Assembly: GCA_963931865.1 (NCBI GenBank)
Contig: OZ007515.1
Coordinates: 6,322,493-6,386,492, forward strand
DNA length: 64,000 nucleotides
Origin: Axinella damicornis
Taxonomy: Eukaryota > Porifera > Demospongiae > Axinellida > Axinellidae
Direction of reading: 5' to 3'
In this document: positions 1 through 9,949 of the stretch, piece by piece
Layout of the letters: every line of letters starts with the position of its first letter
How positions within the stretch are numbered: the first letter of the stretch is position 1
Notes under the pieces: generated by a model
Told to the model about the DNA's origin: nothing
The model's input: only the letters and a program-made list of their open reading frames with translations
The model's database searches: none
Position numbers and translations under genes: made by a program

Positions 1-87
1 GTCTGTAGGCCTCTCAAACGGAAACGACAGAATAGTTCTTCTGATCCTGATGACATCATTGACTTGACTCAAGACTCTCCTCAGTAG
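1..87 (+). CDS. 3' terminal exon of an unidentified gene
   Basis: Frame 1 is open from the first base to a TAG at 85-87 and encodes 28 residues of a typical acidic/basic nuclear-protein tail: a basic stretch (KRKRQ), serines, then DDIIDLTQDS before the stop. IIDL flanked by acidic residues fits the consensus of a SUMO-interacting motif, and KRKR could act as a nuclear localisation signal; both are inferences from short motifs. The rest of the gene lies to the left of the window, so the family cannot be named. The following bases are AT-rich and non-coding, as expected for a 3' UTR. It could be a chance open stretch, but the composition is unusually protein-like. Confidence 0.5.
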   Translation, partial: VCRPLKRKRQNSSSDPDDIIDLTQDSPQ

Positions 88-695
88 TGTGTCATAATAT
101 CAGTCTGTAGTCATGCATGTTGTCTCGTGCATATGTCACAGTTGCATGTGCAATAGTAATGCATTCACCACGCCTTTTGCATTGTAGACACTGGTACATT
201 GTTTGAGCATCAGCTCACGATTGCCATAGTGCCACTGGTTGCACCATTGAGTAAAGGAGGCAGGGTGCAGGGCTGGTTGATGGGGGTGATGTAGGTTTAC
301 GTAAGGACATTTTCGTCACTAGCTGGCTTGCAGACACCGCCCATAGATGGGTGGTGCCCAGCTAGTTTTCTACATGCATATATAATAATTATGATAATGA
401 GCTCGATCGTACTTAACTACTCTGCATGTTCAGATACAATTGTCATTAACTGCCCACTTATAGATGTTCCTGTAGCTTCGTTCCCATACCCCACTTTCCG
501 TTCTTCAGTTTGCGTTGATCATTGAAAACGCGAAAACCGAACCAAAACCACAACCCAAAGACCTGGGATGGTGGAGCCAGTAGGTACAGACAAACAATGG
601 ACTGCATGAAGCTGAAACACAGCTTGGGAGGAAGACAGCTATAGTGTAGCTAAGAGCTAGTTGAATATGCAACCAACATAAACAGAACATACAAA
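88..695. other. no gene seen; probable 3' UTR and intergenic DNA
   Basis: No reading frame, splice-flanked exon or structured repeat that I can support. The first part is presumably the 3' UTR of the gene ending at 87. The short ORFs here have no recognisable composition or motif. Confidence 0.4.
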
Positions 696-1140
696 TTAAA
701 TGACATTGTACACAGCATGTTCAAAAGTACTCAGTGAATAATTATTATTGCAAGATACAACACCATAAGGCAAACTATTCCACAACTTAATAGTATCAGG
801 AAAGTAAGAGTAAAGATACTGGGATGTATGACCGTTAAGGTTACAGAATGACAGTTCATGCACATAATGGGTAGAATAAGAACCACACAAGATGTCAAAG
901 GGGTCTCCAGGAAAACTGTTAGGTTGTTGACAATTTTGTACAGCAATGACAGCTTTAGGGTTCAAGTTCCTCCTAGTTTCCAGGCTAGGCAGGTGCAGAC
1001 AGCTGAGCATCTCTGTGTATTCTCTGTCCCATGTTTTGAGACACACTCGACTGGCAAACCTTTGCAGTACACTCTCTAGAAGATCACGTCCTTAGCTGTG
1101 AATGGGTCCCAGATTGGGCAGGCATACTTATGCATCCTGT
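696..1140 (-). pseudogene. LINE (non-LTR retrotransposon) ORF2 C-terminal fragment
   Basis: The minus-strand translation ends with the pattern seen at the end of many jockey/CR1/RTE-like reverse transcriptases: LPSLETRR, then a Cys/Tyr-rich stretch, YFPDTIKLWNSLP, and a final SLSTFEHAVYN before the stop at 696. Upstream, around 1050-1140, a second frame carries the usual preceding motif (ACPIWDPF), so at least one frameshift and a stop separate the two halves. Only the extreme C-terminus is present; reverse transcriptase catalytic motifs are absent. It is a dead 5'-truncated copy. Family assignment rests on the motif order, not on an alignment. Confidence 0.65.
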
Positions 1141-1308
1141 TGTATGTAGTTTACAACTAAATATTATACAACAAAAAAATAGGCTTGGGCGGATTATTCT
1201 GGAATGATAATAGGTAGAGGGGAGATTGGTAGTGGGGAGATTCCGGAATCCGGAATAATTCGGGTATAATAGGTATGGAAATTATATTAATTCATTCAAT
1301 GTACATGT

Positions 1309-1332
1309 GCACACCGCAAAGGATGCGGTGTG
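1309..1332. repeat. short inverted repeat
   Basis: CACACCGC, AAAGGAT spacer, GCGGTGTG: an 8-bp perfect stem just downstream (in minus-strand sense) of the tRNA-like sequence. No function can be assigned. Confidence 0.35.
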
Positions 1333-1365
1333 AACTGTATCAGTTGAAAACACCTTCAAGAACAC

Positions 1366-1431
1366 ATGGTGGGATTCGAACCTGCAACCTTTAGATTAGC
1401 AGTCGAATGCTTTAAGCTAGGCCACCAGCAA
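1366..1431 (-). ncRNA. tRNA-Ser(GCT)-like SINE head or tRNA pseudogene
   Basis: On the minus strand an A-box-like TGGCCTAGCTTAAAGC is followed by an anticodon-loop-like CTGCTAA (GCT) and a perfect B box GGTTCGAATCC, at normal tRNA spacing. The T stem has mismatches (GCAGG against CCCAC) and no convincing acceptor stem can be formed, so this is not a functional tRNA gene. An RNA polymerase III promoter inside a degenerate tRNA body is the hallmark of tRNA-derived SINEs; the SINE body would run leftward from here. It could also be an isolated tRNA pseudogene. Confidence 0.5.
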
Positions 1432-2343
1432 CCTTCTTTTGCTGCCCGAGTTGAGAATAATTTGAGAATAATGGGTATTAGATTATGCGAATGATGGGAA
1501 GTTTTAGGGGACTCAAACGAAAGAATAATAGGTGGAAAAACAGGAATAAACTATCCAAGTATTGCCCTAGCCCCACCAACCTACCTAGCCCTTATCCCCA
1601 CCCTCCTATACCCACCCAGGCTCCCCACCCACCTACCTAGCCCCACCCACATACCTACAGGTGCAGGCCCGGCAAGATGCCGGGCTGCACGCGCAAGTAA
1701 TTCTGCAAAAACCTATGCGCGCCTGCCCGCGCGACGTGGATACCGTTCTCTGATTTGATTGGTCGTCATCCGTAAACAAATTAACATTTGGCGCAAAACT
1801 TCCATCACGCGTAAACGGCAGCCAATGGTGAGCGTGTTTCTGTCTCTGTCGTTTTTCTTGAGTCTCCAATGCCGTTGGCCTCCTCAGGAAGGCCACCTTC
1901 CACTGGCGATGCTTCTGTTTTGTCGTCATAGTTGACGTCTGAATGATGTTCGGTAACCCGCCAAGTAAGCTGCATGCCCAGCCGCGCGCTTGGTTGAAGG
2001 CTAAACTAACTAGGCTTGGCCAATGGGCATGAATGGGGACGAGGTTTTGACAAGGTGTTGATGCGACAGTTGCGCTTGAGACTCTATTTCTGTTAGTAGT
2101 TATATCATTGTAGAGGGAGAGAAGAAAGGCAAGGAGGATGGAGGCAGATGCTTATAAGGGAATTATCAAACAGAGATAAGTGTTCATCACTGTGAACGTG
2201 TTGTGACCTAGGCTGTCTACTGTAGAAGTAGGCAGGGTATATGCAGATCAAGAGTACAAGTTGCAATCCACAAACCTATAAGGGCTCAACAGAATGAAGT
2301 AAGATTTGTCTCTGGTAGACTGTACACACATATGCATGATGTA
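1432..2343. other. no supported gene; pyrimidine-rich tract and GC-rich patch
   Basis: Positions 1555-1665 are strongly C/T-rich on the plus strand (repeats of CCTACCTAGCCC). A GC-rich patch with a small hairpin (GCCCGGC AAGAT GCCGGGC) lies near 1667-1685. A 98-residue minus-strand ORF covers 1633-1929 but has no motif I recognise. Confidence 0.35.
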
Positions 2344-2372
2344 CCCCCCCCCCCCCCCCCCCCCCCCCCCCC
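2344..2372. repeat. poly(C) tract of 29 bases
   Basis: An uninterrupted run of C followed closely by a CA-rich stretch. Length is likely to be unreliable in any assembly. Confidence 0.9.
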
Positions 2373-2592
2373 GTGCATGGCCCACCACACACACATACGA
2401 TAGACCCTCAAAGAGCTATAGGTGCATGGTGGAACTCACAATTTGATACATCAGTCTGTTAGCAGGACATTAAAGATACACTAGCTTTAGTGGCTTTGCT
2501 AGACAATATGCAGTATTGGTTCATCATGAACTTGTATTGCCTTTGAGACCAACAACAGGGTACCAGGCCTTCATTCTCATGCAGGACTTCCG

Positions 2593-2647
2593 TAGCCTCA
2601 TACCCAGGCCCACACGTGAAACGCGTGTGGGCCTGGGAACGAGGCTA
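2593..2647. mobile_element. minimal foldback MITE, TAGCCTC family
   Basis: A nearly perfect 55-bp palindrome: TAGCCTCATACCCAGGCCCA on the left and its complement (with GTTCC for ATACC) on the right, around a short loop. Flanking sequences GGACTTCCG and GAACTTCCC agree at 7 of 9 positions, consistent with an old 9-bp target duplication. The element has no coding capacity. Other copies lie at 4430, 5205, 5928 and 9031. Confidence 0.7.
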
Positions 2648-2737
2648 GAACTTCCCATGCAATCTTTTCACATGAATCAGAATACATGCTGAATGTGTTA
2701 CATTAATTAAAAGTGAATGTGCATGTTTTCTTCACAG

Positions 2738-2829
2738 TCATGGCTACAGTGCCGCTGGCAGCACTGCCTGCCTGGCTGCTTTGCTAGCTGTATCACTGTG
2801 TAGTGTCATCCTCTTGATGCAGATAAGGG
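2738..2829 (+). CDS. candidate internal exon encoding a transmembrane helix
   Basis: A good 3' splice site (pyrimidine-rich stretch ending TTCTTCACAG) precedes position 2738 and a GTGAGA donor follows 2829. One frame between them encodes a short Gly/Ser-rich stretch, then about 20 hydrophobic residues (ACLAALLAVSLCSVILLMQI) ending in a basic/polar RG. This looks like the membrane-spanning segment of a single-pass protein. No neighbouring exon could be linked to it, so gene identity and even reality are uncertain. Confidence 0.3.
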
Positions 2830-3072
2830 GTGAGACCTGGAATGAAAAAATATATAGGCAGCTATTAGCACAGAAATCTGAACACAAGACCCGCATACAT
2901 ACATGTGTACACTCAAGAGCACATTGACAAAAGTTCAAGTTCGCCGAGTAGTCCGTTGGGACAGCCAAAAATAGGCTGCAAGGCAAGCTTTCACTACATA
3001 CAAGACTATACATTACTCAAGGCTATCTTCTTCATTGTCTGTATTCGCATCTGATTTGAGATCTCAATCCAT

Positions 3073-3205
3073 GAGCGGCCTCGCCCCATGTGACAAGAAA
3101 TGTAGCTCAGAACTTCATGTAGACCCTCTTTTTCACATGTACGGGAGAGGTCTTGGTATGCCACATGGCCCCGCCCCATGTGATAAGAAATGTCGCTTAG
3201 AAAAC
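3073..3205. repeat. direct repeat pair of about 38 bp
   Basis: A segment containing CGCCCCATGTGACAAGAAAT at about 3082 recurs near 3173 as CGCCCCATGTGATAAGAAAT with similar flanks. It probably belongs to a decayed mobile element ending near GGTCTGGGAACAAGACTAGG at 3230-3250. Confidence 0.4.
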
Positions 3206-3651
3206 CAGACCCTCTTCCGCTTTTTGGGGAAGGTCTGGGAACAAGACTAGGCCCAGCACGCCAGGAGAACCTGACGCAGCCTGTACACACAGGACCACAA
3301 AGTGATGTCCACAAGTACCTGCATGTTCGGACACAGTGAATCACTGCGCAAGCTTGTACCTTCAAGTTTTAAGGTATTGCCATGACTGGTGTTGCAATAA
3401 TTATCGCTAAAACCCTCTTCACTAAGGGTGGTTTGCACAATTGCTCGGAAAAGAATTTGTGAATTGGCATTAGCTAACCAATTTATTGCCAATGGACAAA
3501 CAGATAAACACAGACACAGATGCTCATTCATGCACGGGGTAACTACCGGCCCTCAGATTGTCTTGGCTTTCTAGGAAAGAACCAGGGAGCAAAGCTACAA
3601 TAACCATCCTTTCCCATCACCATGGTCACTTGGCCTGGTTGTGATTGGGTC

Positions 3652-4162
3652 AAGGACATGTGACAATAATTGCATGCTTACTATCTGATAGAAGCCTTCC
3701 ATTCCCATCACCATCAGAAGGGGAATCGCCATTTCACTGTATACCCAAAATGGAGGACAACCACCATATGCAGAAGAATCTGCGGCCTGGAGGGAGGGAA
3801 GGAGGGAGGGAGGGAGGGAGGGAGGGAGGGAGGGAGGGAGGGAGGGAGGGAGGGAGGGAAGGAGGGAGGGAGGGAGGGAGGGAGGGAGGGAGGGAGGAAG
3901 GGAGGGATAAAGGGAGGGAGGGAGGGAGGGAGGGAGGGAGGGAGGGAGGGAGGCAGGTCAAGGTCATGTGACTATAATTGCATGCTTACTATCTGATGGA
4001 AGCCTTCCATTCCCATCACCATCAGAAGGGGAATCGCCATTTCACTGTATACCCAAAATGGAGGACAACCACCATATGCAGCAGAAGCATCTGCGGGAGG
4101 GAGGGAGGGAGGGAGGGAGGGAGGGAGCGAGGGAGGGATGGAGAAAGGGAGAGAGGGGACAT
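3652..4162. repeat. tandem duplication of a 306-bp unit carrying a GGGA microsatellite
   Basis: About 140 bp of unique sequence beginning near ACATGTGACAATAATTGCAT (3656) recurs near 3963 with only a few changes. Each copy runs into a (GGGA)n tract: about 165 bp in the first copy (3787-3953) and about 65 bp in the second (4093-4160). The microsatellite was evidently duplicated with its flank and then changed length independently. The (GGGA)n strand gives stop-free Arg/Glu/Gly frames, which are not genes. Confidence 0.85.
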
Positions 4163-4429
4163 TCTCAAATAAATTATCAACCCACTTTGCCATTGGTTGT
4201 GGAGTACAATTGCTCAGTTTGGGTCCATAGCATGCACAGAGAGTGGACCCTGCAGGGTCCGGTAGCAGAGTAATAACTTTCCTCCTCCTCTCAAGGTGGG
4301 GTGCACTCCAGCAGAGCAGGTTAGTGACTGCCCTGTACGCCTACAGAAAGAGAACGACAGATCATTACAGCTGCACAGTATTACATATATACTGTTAGTC
4401 TGGGTCCCAGACCAATACACTATTAGCAT

Positions 4430-4474
4430 TAGCCTCATTCCCAGGCCTTGTGGAGCAGCCTGGGAAGGAGGCTA
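4430..4474. mobile_element. minimal foldback MITE, TAGCCTC family
   Basis: A 45-bp hairpin with TAGCCTCATTCCCAGGC on the left and the matching GCCTGGGAAGGAGGCTA on the right. Flanks TATTAGCAT and TATGAGCAT match at 8 of 9 bases, fitting a 9-bp target duplication. Confidence 0.65.
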
Positions 4475-4538
4475 TATGAGCATAGGTCCACAAGCTACTA
4501 CTGTCCCCCCTACACACACCCTCACCTGACGGCCTCAC

Positions 4539-4775
4539 CTTTCTACTTGGAGCAATCTGGTACGTTCTTGTCATACATCGGAAGACATTCACAGCCTTAG
4601 CCAATTTCCGTCCCTCCTTGCATCCTATCAAGACACCTTCGAAGCCAGCTCTCAGAGTCACTGGTACCCCCTGCAGGACAAGGTAGCGTGTCAGAGCACT
4701 GACTCCCATCCGTTTCGTGTTTGATGGACTCTCACGCACAGCTCTTCCACATGCTTCAGCAGATGTTGTGACACC
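4539..4775 (-). CDS. candidate exon region of an unidentified gene
   Basis: On the minus strand the segment is bounded by an acceptor (TCTCTTCTCAG before 4775) and a donor (AAAG then GTGAGG after 4539). One frame is open through all 79 codons. However, a second reading is plausible: joined in phase to the candidate exon at 5993-6058, a different frame continues as an amphipathic helix up to an internal GTGAGA donor near 4737. Both cannot be right. I recognise no family in either reading. A strong acceptor (TTCTCTTTCTGTAG) further downstream near 4350 may begin the next exon. Confidence 0.3.
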
Positions 4776-5204
4776 CTGAGAAGAGATCATAGGGTGACCC
4801 ACGAACCACCCCATTGTTGGTGGCATGAAACCTTTATGGAATTAACACGCATGTTGCCATATATAAACATGCCTGTTTAGTTTTGCCTGAAACAGCAACC
4901 AAATCCTGAAGTTCCATGCAGTTTTGGCATGGCATGGCACAGCAACTCAACAATGAACAACAGCTGTGCTTCAATTATATAGCAGCTGCCTTTGTGGGTC
5001 ATGGGACATGTTATGTACATTATGTTTCCATGAATGGGCCACATCACAATCACTCATAACATGAGGGCATGTTTTAGTAATAACAATAATGAAACATTCA
5101 TAGCTTGTGCATGTGCCATGCATGTTATGATGTTATACAGGTGAATGTTGACAATTTAACCATGAATGGAACTTGTCATAGTTTGTGCCATGTGACCCTA
5201 ACCC

Positions 5205-5647
5205 TAGCCTCGTTCCCAGGCCGTGTAGGAAAAACGGCCAAGCAACTTTCACGAGTTCAAACTGTTTATGGATGTAACGTCATGGCAATTGCACATTCAA
5301 GCAGTGACGTCCATGTGATACTTCTGATTAAATTACCACCAGCTGAGAATGGTCCTTTCCTGCTCGTGGAAAGCAACTGTTTGCGCGGGTTCTGCGACGG
5401 AAGGCAAGCAGAAAACGAACAAACAAAAAAGATTGTGCAGAGCACCCACACTAGTGCAATCGAGCAATCAACTATTGTGATGAATGGGCGTGACTGTGAC
5501 ATTTCAACACGTCACGCAATTTGGTTTACTGTGACAGCGATCTGAATGAAATCTGATTGATTCTCTGGCAGCGGAAGTAACAGTTTGAACTTGGGAAAGT
5601 TGCCTGGCCGTTTCTCCATACGTATACACGGCCTGCGAACGAGGCTA
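5205..5647. mobile_element. MITE, TAGCCTC family, 443 bp
   Basis: The ends form an imperfect terminal inverted repeat of about 45 bp: TAGCCTCGTTCCCAGGCCGT at the left and its near complement, including CGTTTCTCC and GAAAGTTGC, at the right. The inside has no transposase. A 146-codon plus-strand ORF spans the element and its left flank but has no recognisable motif. Flanking bases do not give a clear target duplication, so this copy may be old or its ends rearranged. Confidence 0.7.
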
Positions 5648-5927
5648 ACCATAGTGCGCTCTTCATTACGCAGAGAGCTTGCTATACAATAATTGAGTCA
5701 CCTTTGGCCACTACTGTGTGCTGTAAGTATAAGCTCCCATTAGCTTCATTGTGCTTTGATCCCTTGCTTCTTTATTGGTGGCTATGCATAAGAACTTGAA
5801 TACCAGTATGTGCTCATAGGAAAGGGAATTGGATGTATGACTACAATCTGTACGACAAGGTTACCCAGGTTAAGTGCATTCAGCTCCATTATACCATTAA
5901 GTACCATGGTGAGAGCTAGGGAGCAAC

Positions 5928-5979
5928 TAGCCTCGTTCCAAGCCATCCCAGGCCCGCCTCAGGCCTGGGAACGAGGCTA
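5928..5979. mobile_element. minimal MITE with perfect 9-bp target duplication
   Basis: A 52-bp element runs from TAGCCTCGTTCC to GGGAACGAGGCTA. It is flanked by GGGAGCAAC at 5919-5927 and the identical GGGAGCAAC at 5980-5988. The exact 9-bp duplication defines the element boundaries and points to Mutator-like (MULE) transposition for the whole family. The right-hand duplication overlaps the possible 5' splice site of the neighbouring candidate exon. Confidence 0.85.
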
Positions 5980-5992
5980 GGGAGCAACTTAC

Positions 5993-6058
5993 TCTTTGTT
6001 TATCTTCAGTCCGTAGCGCAACATGTCTCTCAGGATTGCCTCCACCTCCGGTGTGTGC
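5993..6058 (-). CDS. candidate 22-codon exon of an unidentified gene
   Basis: Minus strand: acceptor TTCATTGCAG before 6058 and donor GTAAGTTGC after 5993. One frame reads as a highly protein-like helix (TPEVEAILRDMLRYGLKINK). The donor consensus is partly built from the target-site duplication of the MITE at 5928-5979. Family unknown. An alternative frame is also open but rich in Gly and less convincing. Confidence 0.4.
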
Positions 6059-6534
6059 CTGCAATGAAGGAATTAAGACACCCAAACACATCACACATCA
6101 CATCAGAACCTTCCCACAAAGAATGAGTTTCCTCAGCTCTGTTGCTATGGCAATGACACTTCCCAGTCTTCAATCCATGTCCACTGGCTACAGCTGAGGT
6201 TTGTTGGTATCTGAGTACAGCATTACACAATCAAGGGACACAAAAATATTTAGCTGCACTAATATGCAAATCTGACCTCTGTGCATGGTAACCAATGGAT
6301 ATACAGGAGCACAACTGCCATAGCAACAGATACAACCAAAGTTCATCTCTGGAGAAGTCTTCATAGTTTAGGTACGTTAGCTACATCCGACTCCTACCTG
6401 GCTGTCTGGAACGCACTGGAATACGCCACCGCCTCCCCCCTTCCGTCCCCCAGTCCTCACTCAGCTACTGCACCAGCAATGTCAGAGTGGGAGGGCTCTC
6501 ACCCCAGCAGGAGTCATAATTATTGCTACATAGC

Positions 6535-6735
6535 TACTCCTGTTCTGGGGAAAAGATGGCACAACGAAGGTATTTCATTCATTTCCGTGTTAGTCAGATG
6601 GTAGACTCGAAGGGAACGTCGCTATAGGGTGGCAAAATCGAGTCATTCTTCACAGCTGTTACTAATGATGCTTATCACACATGCACGGTCGCGTGATGCG
6701 GAAGTTATGAATATTAAATGACCGCACCCAAAGAG
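6535..6735 (+). repeat. dispersed repeat, copy 1 of 2
   Basis: About 200 bp are shared, in inverted orientation and with roughly one difference every eight bases, with 53446-53646. Conserved islands include GCACGGTCGCGTGATGCGGA and GGGAACGTCGCTATAGGGTG. One shared end is CCCAAAG near a TTAA in both copies, hinting at a piggyBac-like terminus. No coding capacity. Confidence 0.75.
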
Positions 6736-8834
6736 TTAAAGGTTGAAGGTACAAGAGCATTTTGTGATGATGCATAGCCTCAGTCTCCAGCACTTTTCAG
6801 CTCATCTATTCATGTTTTGAGGTGAATGTCCATCGTTTGTCTCCAAGAATGAGATGACAGACCTCATGGCAATTGTATACAGCCCAGCCCTGACCACACT
6901 TCTGTTGCTGAACTACATGTACCACCACCAGTCTTGTTTCAACCTTCTGCCAAGGAACAAGGCTACAATCTGGGTTGGTGTAGTACATGTATGTACGTAA
7001 CTGCTCTAGATCTGGAAGCTAGTCCTCACCGATCACCAAGGCCCCCCTCTCACAGTGGTGACAGACGTCCGCAACAGAGGAAATTTTCTTTCAAATACTA
7101 CCCCCAACTTTATGCCCGATTTCTTGTATACGGGCCAAGCTCAAATACTATCAGTCGGATGCAGTACTTGGGCAAGAGCATGTTGTAGATGGCACCAGGT
7201 GTGTAAAGTGTTTATAATATATACCCAAGTGTATATATGGAGCAGAGACCTCTATTAAGGCTGCACATGAGGGGAACACAACCAATTGTGTTTGACTACA
7301 AGCTGGTGGAAAACAGTTGTACTTTCAGTTCTCATTTCTCTTACAACAGCCAATTCGTCAGCCAGAGACTGAAGGAGCCAGCACTTCCATCATCATCAGG
7401 TGTTCTGATCGATCAAAGGCTACAGAGGACGATCTCAGGATCTCAGCGGCCAAGTAAATAGCCAGCAGCATTCCATTCTGTGCTCCAGAGACAATAAGCC
7501 AGAGTACAATATAACAGTCCGCCATCGGCCATATTCCGGGCGAAGCGCTGGTATGGCCGTCCACTGACTGCTCTGCGCTGACAAATTGGCCGGTCAATTG
7601 AATGTGCAGCGGAAAGCCACACAGTGAACATAGCTCGAGACAACTTTACGTATTCATATTTCTGATTACGTTTCACAGTTTGTGTAAGTATACTATTATT
7701 CATGAAGCAGCCTAACCAAAACCCATAATCACTTTTGTAGGGCTACATACTGTTTCACAGAAGGTATTGACTTCGCTGTGGGGCCACAATAACTAGACAA
7801 ATGCGGAACATTGTGGGGCGAACCTGAGCGAGTACAGTTGTCAAATGTGCATGGAGCAGTTGCATGCGCATGTGTGCATGTGTTCCTACATGGAGCAGAT
7901 GCCGGGATGATGTGCATGACTGTCAGTGCATGTCATCAGAACGTGATGGAGAGCATGCATAAGGACCAGAAGTTAGGACTCTAAAAATACACCCGTGCAC
8001 TTCACAGCAACTGCGAATCAGGTTAGCCGAAGCAGTCTGGTAGGTAGGTCCAGGAGAACTCTCTGTCTTTGTTGTCGCCACTGGAGGGCGACTTTCTCAT
8101 TCTCTGCTGATGCCAGATCTGTGTCATGACTGGTCACAGTGAGTTAACTCATTACCTACTACTGCAAACAGCTCAAAGAAGCAGAAGAACATGTACAAAG
8201 TATTAACGCCTAATATTAACCCCCCTATATAAAATCTTATGGGCTTATGGGTATCCTCCGGGCTCATTTGGCTGCTACGGGGTGCAATGGGTTAAGTGTT
8301 ACCGAGCGCAGGCCAGTCAAGTTCACATCCTCTGGCAATAGCTGAAGCAGCAGTCTAACACACCGTGATGGTTTATAGCTATTGTATATAAAGCCTGCCA
8401 TGCATGCTAGCTAGCTATGTATGCTGCACACCATGATGTGCTCTGCATGCAGGACATGAGATCGCTTGAAGCACTCTCCCCGTCTTCATGAAATGCTTTA
8501 GCCCCTCACCGCGCGCTACAGTCTCCATCTTTGAGGTAAACCGTTCATAGTTCGTGTCTCAGTCGTTGACGTTGCAATGGTGAGTTCGTTTGCGGTTTGA
8601 CTTAACACATGACGCAATGACACGCATAATACGAGCAGGAAGTGGTTTACGGCACGACGTACGATAGATATAAATATATGGAAAATTCACAGCAAACTCG
8701 TCTATGTGGGGCTCGCTCAGGCTCGCCCCAATGAACACTTCAGACACTTGAACGCTTCACACACATGCATACCTACATACATTCCCTCAGATTACCACTC
8801 CACACCGAAAGATCATAAGTCTAGCTTCCCGCCT
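6736..8834. other. no confidently supported gene
   Basis: Several short stretches on the minus strand are protein-like: near 6806-6930 (contains GLYTIAMRSVISFLE) and near 8040-8110, where two overlapping frames are open. None has clean splice sites on both sides. A small segment between TTAA sites at 8214-8296 has CCC/GGG ends but is too short to call an element. Confidence 0.3.
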
Positions 8835-8915
8835 GGCAATTTTTCAGTGTCAGATCATGTCCGACCAATACCGGTGTTGGTCTGACATTATGTCAGACCA
8901 GCTTTGAAAAATTAT
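8835..8915. repeat. 81-bp foldback hairpin
   Basis: An imperfect palindrome centred on ACCGGT: arms contain TTTTTCA, TGTCAGA, ATGTCCGACCA and their complements TTGGTCTGACAT, TCTGACA, TGAAAAA. It would form a long stem in single-stranded DNA or RNA. It is probably a short non-autonomous foldback element different from the TAGCCTC family. Confidence 0.6.
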
Positions 8916-9030
8916 GTTGTGCACTGTTTAAAGCCAATCTAGTTTAGGGATGAGTGAAACACTAGAACAAACACCAACTTCTCTCTTTGGCATACATGTA
9001 CATGATAAAGTCGACGAACCACATCTCCCT

Positions 9031-9615
9031 TAGCCTCGTTCCCAGGCGCTCTTGGTAAATGGGGAGAAGAGCTCCTGGTATCCACTGTTCGTGCATGTGC
9101 GGCTCCCCAGGTTTTTGTGGGGAACTTGGAAACTACAGTTATACTAGTCCGTGTTGCACGACCGTACATTACTGAAACACGGGAGCCTTTTACATCTACA
9201 AGACGCAGTTCTGTTCAACCAAGCCGTGCCGTACGCCCTCAGTAAGGTCGGAAAGCCAGGCTTGTTGCTGAGGACGAACAACTGACAGCGATACAGCACG
9301 TCCATGAAAGGTTTGTACGGTTAGCTACATACGGCCAGGTCGAATTTATCTAGCTATGGGGTCTTACTGTTTGTATCGTGCTTCGCGTCCACTTCGGAAA
9401 GGCAGAAGTGGCGTATTGACGTCCACAGACTTCGAAACCATGGCCTCGCATGATGTTGGAGCCGTATATTTTACCAAATATTTGTCCGTGTTATTTCAGC
9501 TTATGTGCCTGAATAAATTATACGGAGAATGTAACGGAACTGCTCACGCATGCATGAACAGTGAATACCAGGCGCTATTCTCCCCAATTTCCAAGAGCGC
9601 CTGGTAACGGGGCTA
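9031..9615. mobile_element. MITE, TAGCCTC family, 585 bp
   Basis: Terminal inverted repeats of about 37 bp: TAGCCTCGTTCCCAGGCGCT at the left; the right end reads AGCGCCTGGTAACGGGGCTA, and both continue into complementary TTGG/GGGGAGAA blocks. The flanks CATCTCCCT (9022-9030) and CATCTCTCT (9616-9624) match at 8 of 9 positions, a 9-bp target duplication. No transposase. A diverged fragment of its right half is found at 10530-10640. Confidence 0.8.
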
Positions 9616-9649
9616 CATCTCTCTTAGTGTGCTAGGCAAGGTGACTCAC

Positions 9650-9690
9650 AGAGCAGAACGCACATTTGAGGGAATGCCAGGCCTCATCAG
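9650..9690 (-). CDS. candidate exon 2 of an unidentified minus-strand gene
   Basis: Acceptor GCATGTAG before 9690 and donor GTGAGTCACC after 9650 enclose 41 bp. In phase with the upstream candidate first exon (9950-9976) it encodes LMRPGIPSNVRSAL and ends in phase 2. It lies 35 bp to the right of the MITE at 9031-9615, so the next exon would lie beyond that element. Too short for identification. Confidence 0.3.
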
Positions 9691-9949
9691 CTACATGCAC
9701 ATGTACGCTGTCTTGACCAGAGATGGGGACTGATATAGTAGGGATACAACTAGTGGTCACATGGATAGCCTTTCAGTTTTACTACATGTACATGTACACA
9801 TACAAAATCCTTCAAGGCAGCTAATCGATACAACAGTACACACGAAAACAACCTCCGAGTCCTTGCTAACCTGTTCCACGGAACGCTGGGTCTCAGTACC
9901 CGGATTCTGGCTCCTCCTTAAGCAGCTGTATGATCTGCCCAAGGCTCAC

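Noticed and set aside
1633..1929. 98-codon minus-strand ORF
   Set aside because: No recognised motif, no splice or promoter support; GC-rich DNA makes such ORFs likely by chance.
3734..3967. Poly-Ser-Leu-Pro and Gly-Arg-Glu ORFs
   Set aside because: Direct translation of the (GGGA)n microsatellite.
5105..5545. 146-codon plus-strand ORF
   Set aside because: It spans the left end and most of a TAGCCTC-family MITE; composition and position give no support for a gene.
8214..8296. Possible tiny piggyBac element between TTAA sites
   Set aside because: CCCCCC and TGGG ends are not convincingly inverted repeats and the segment is only about 80 bp.
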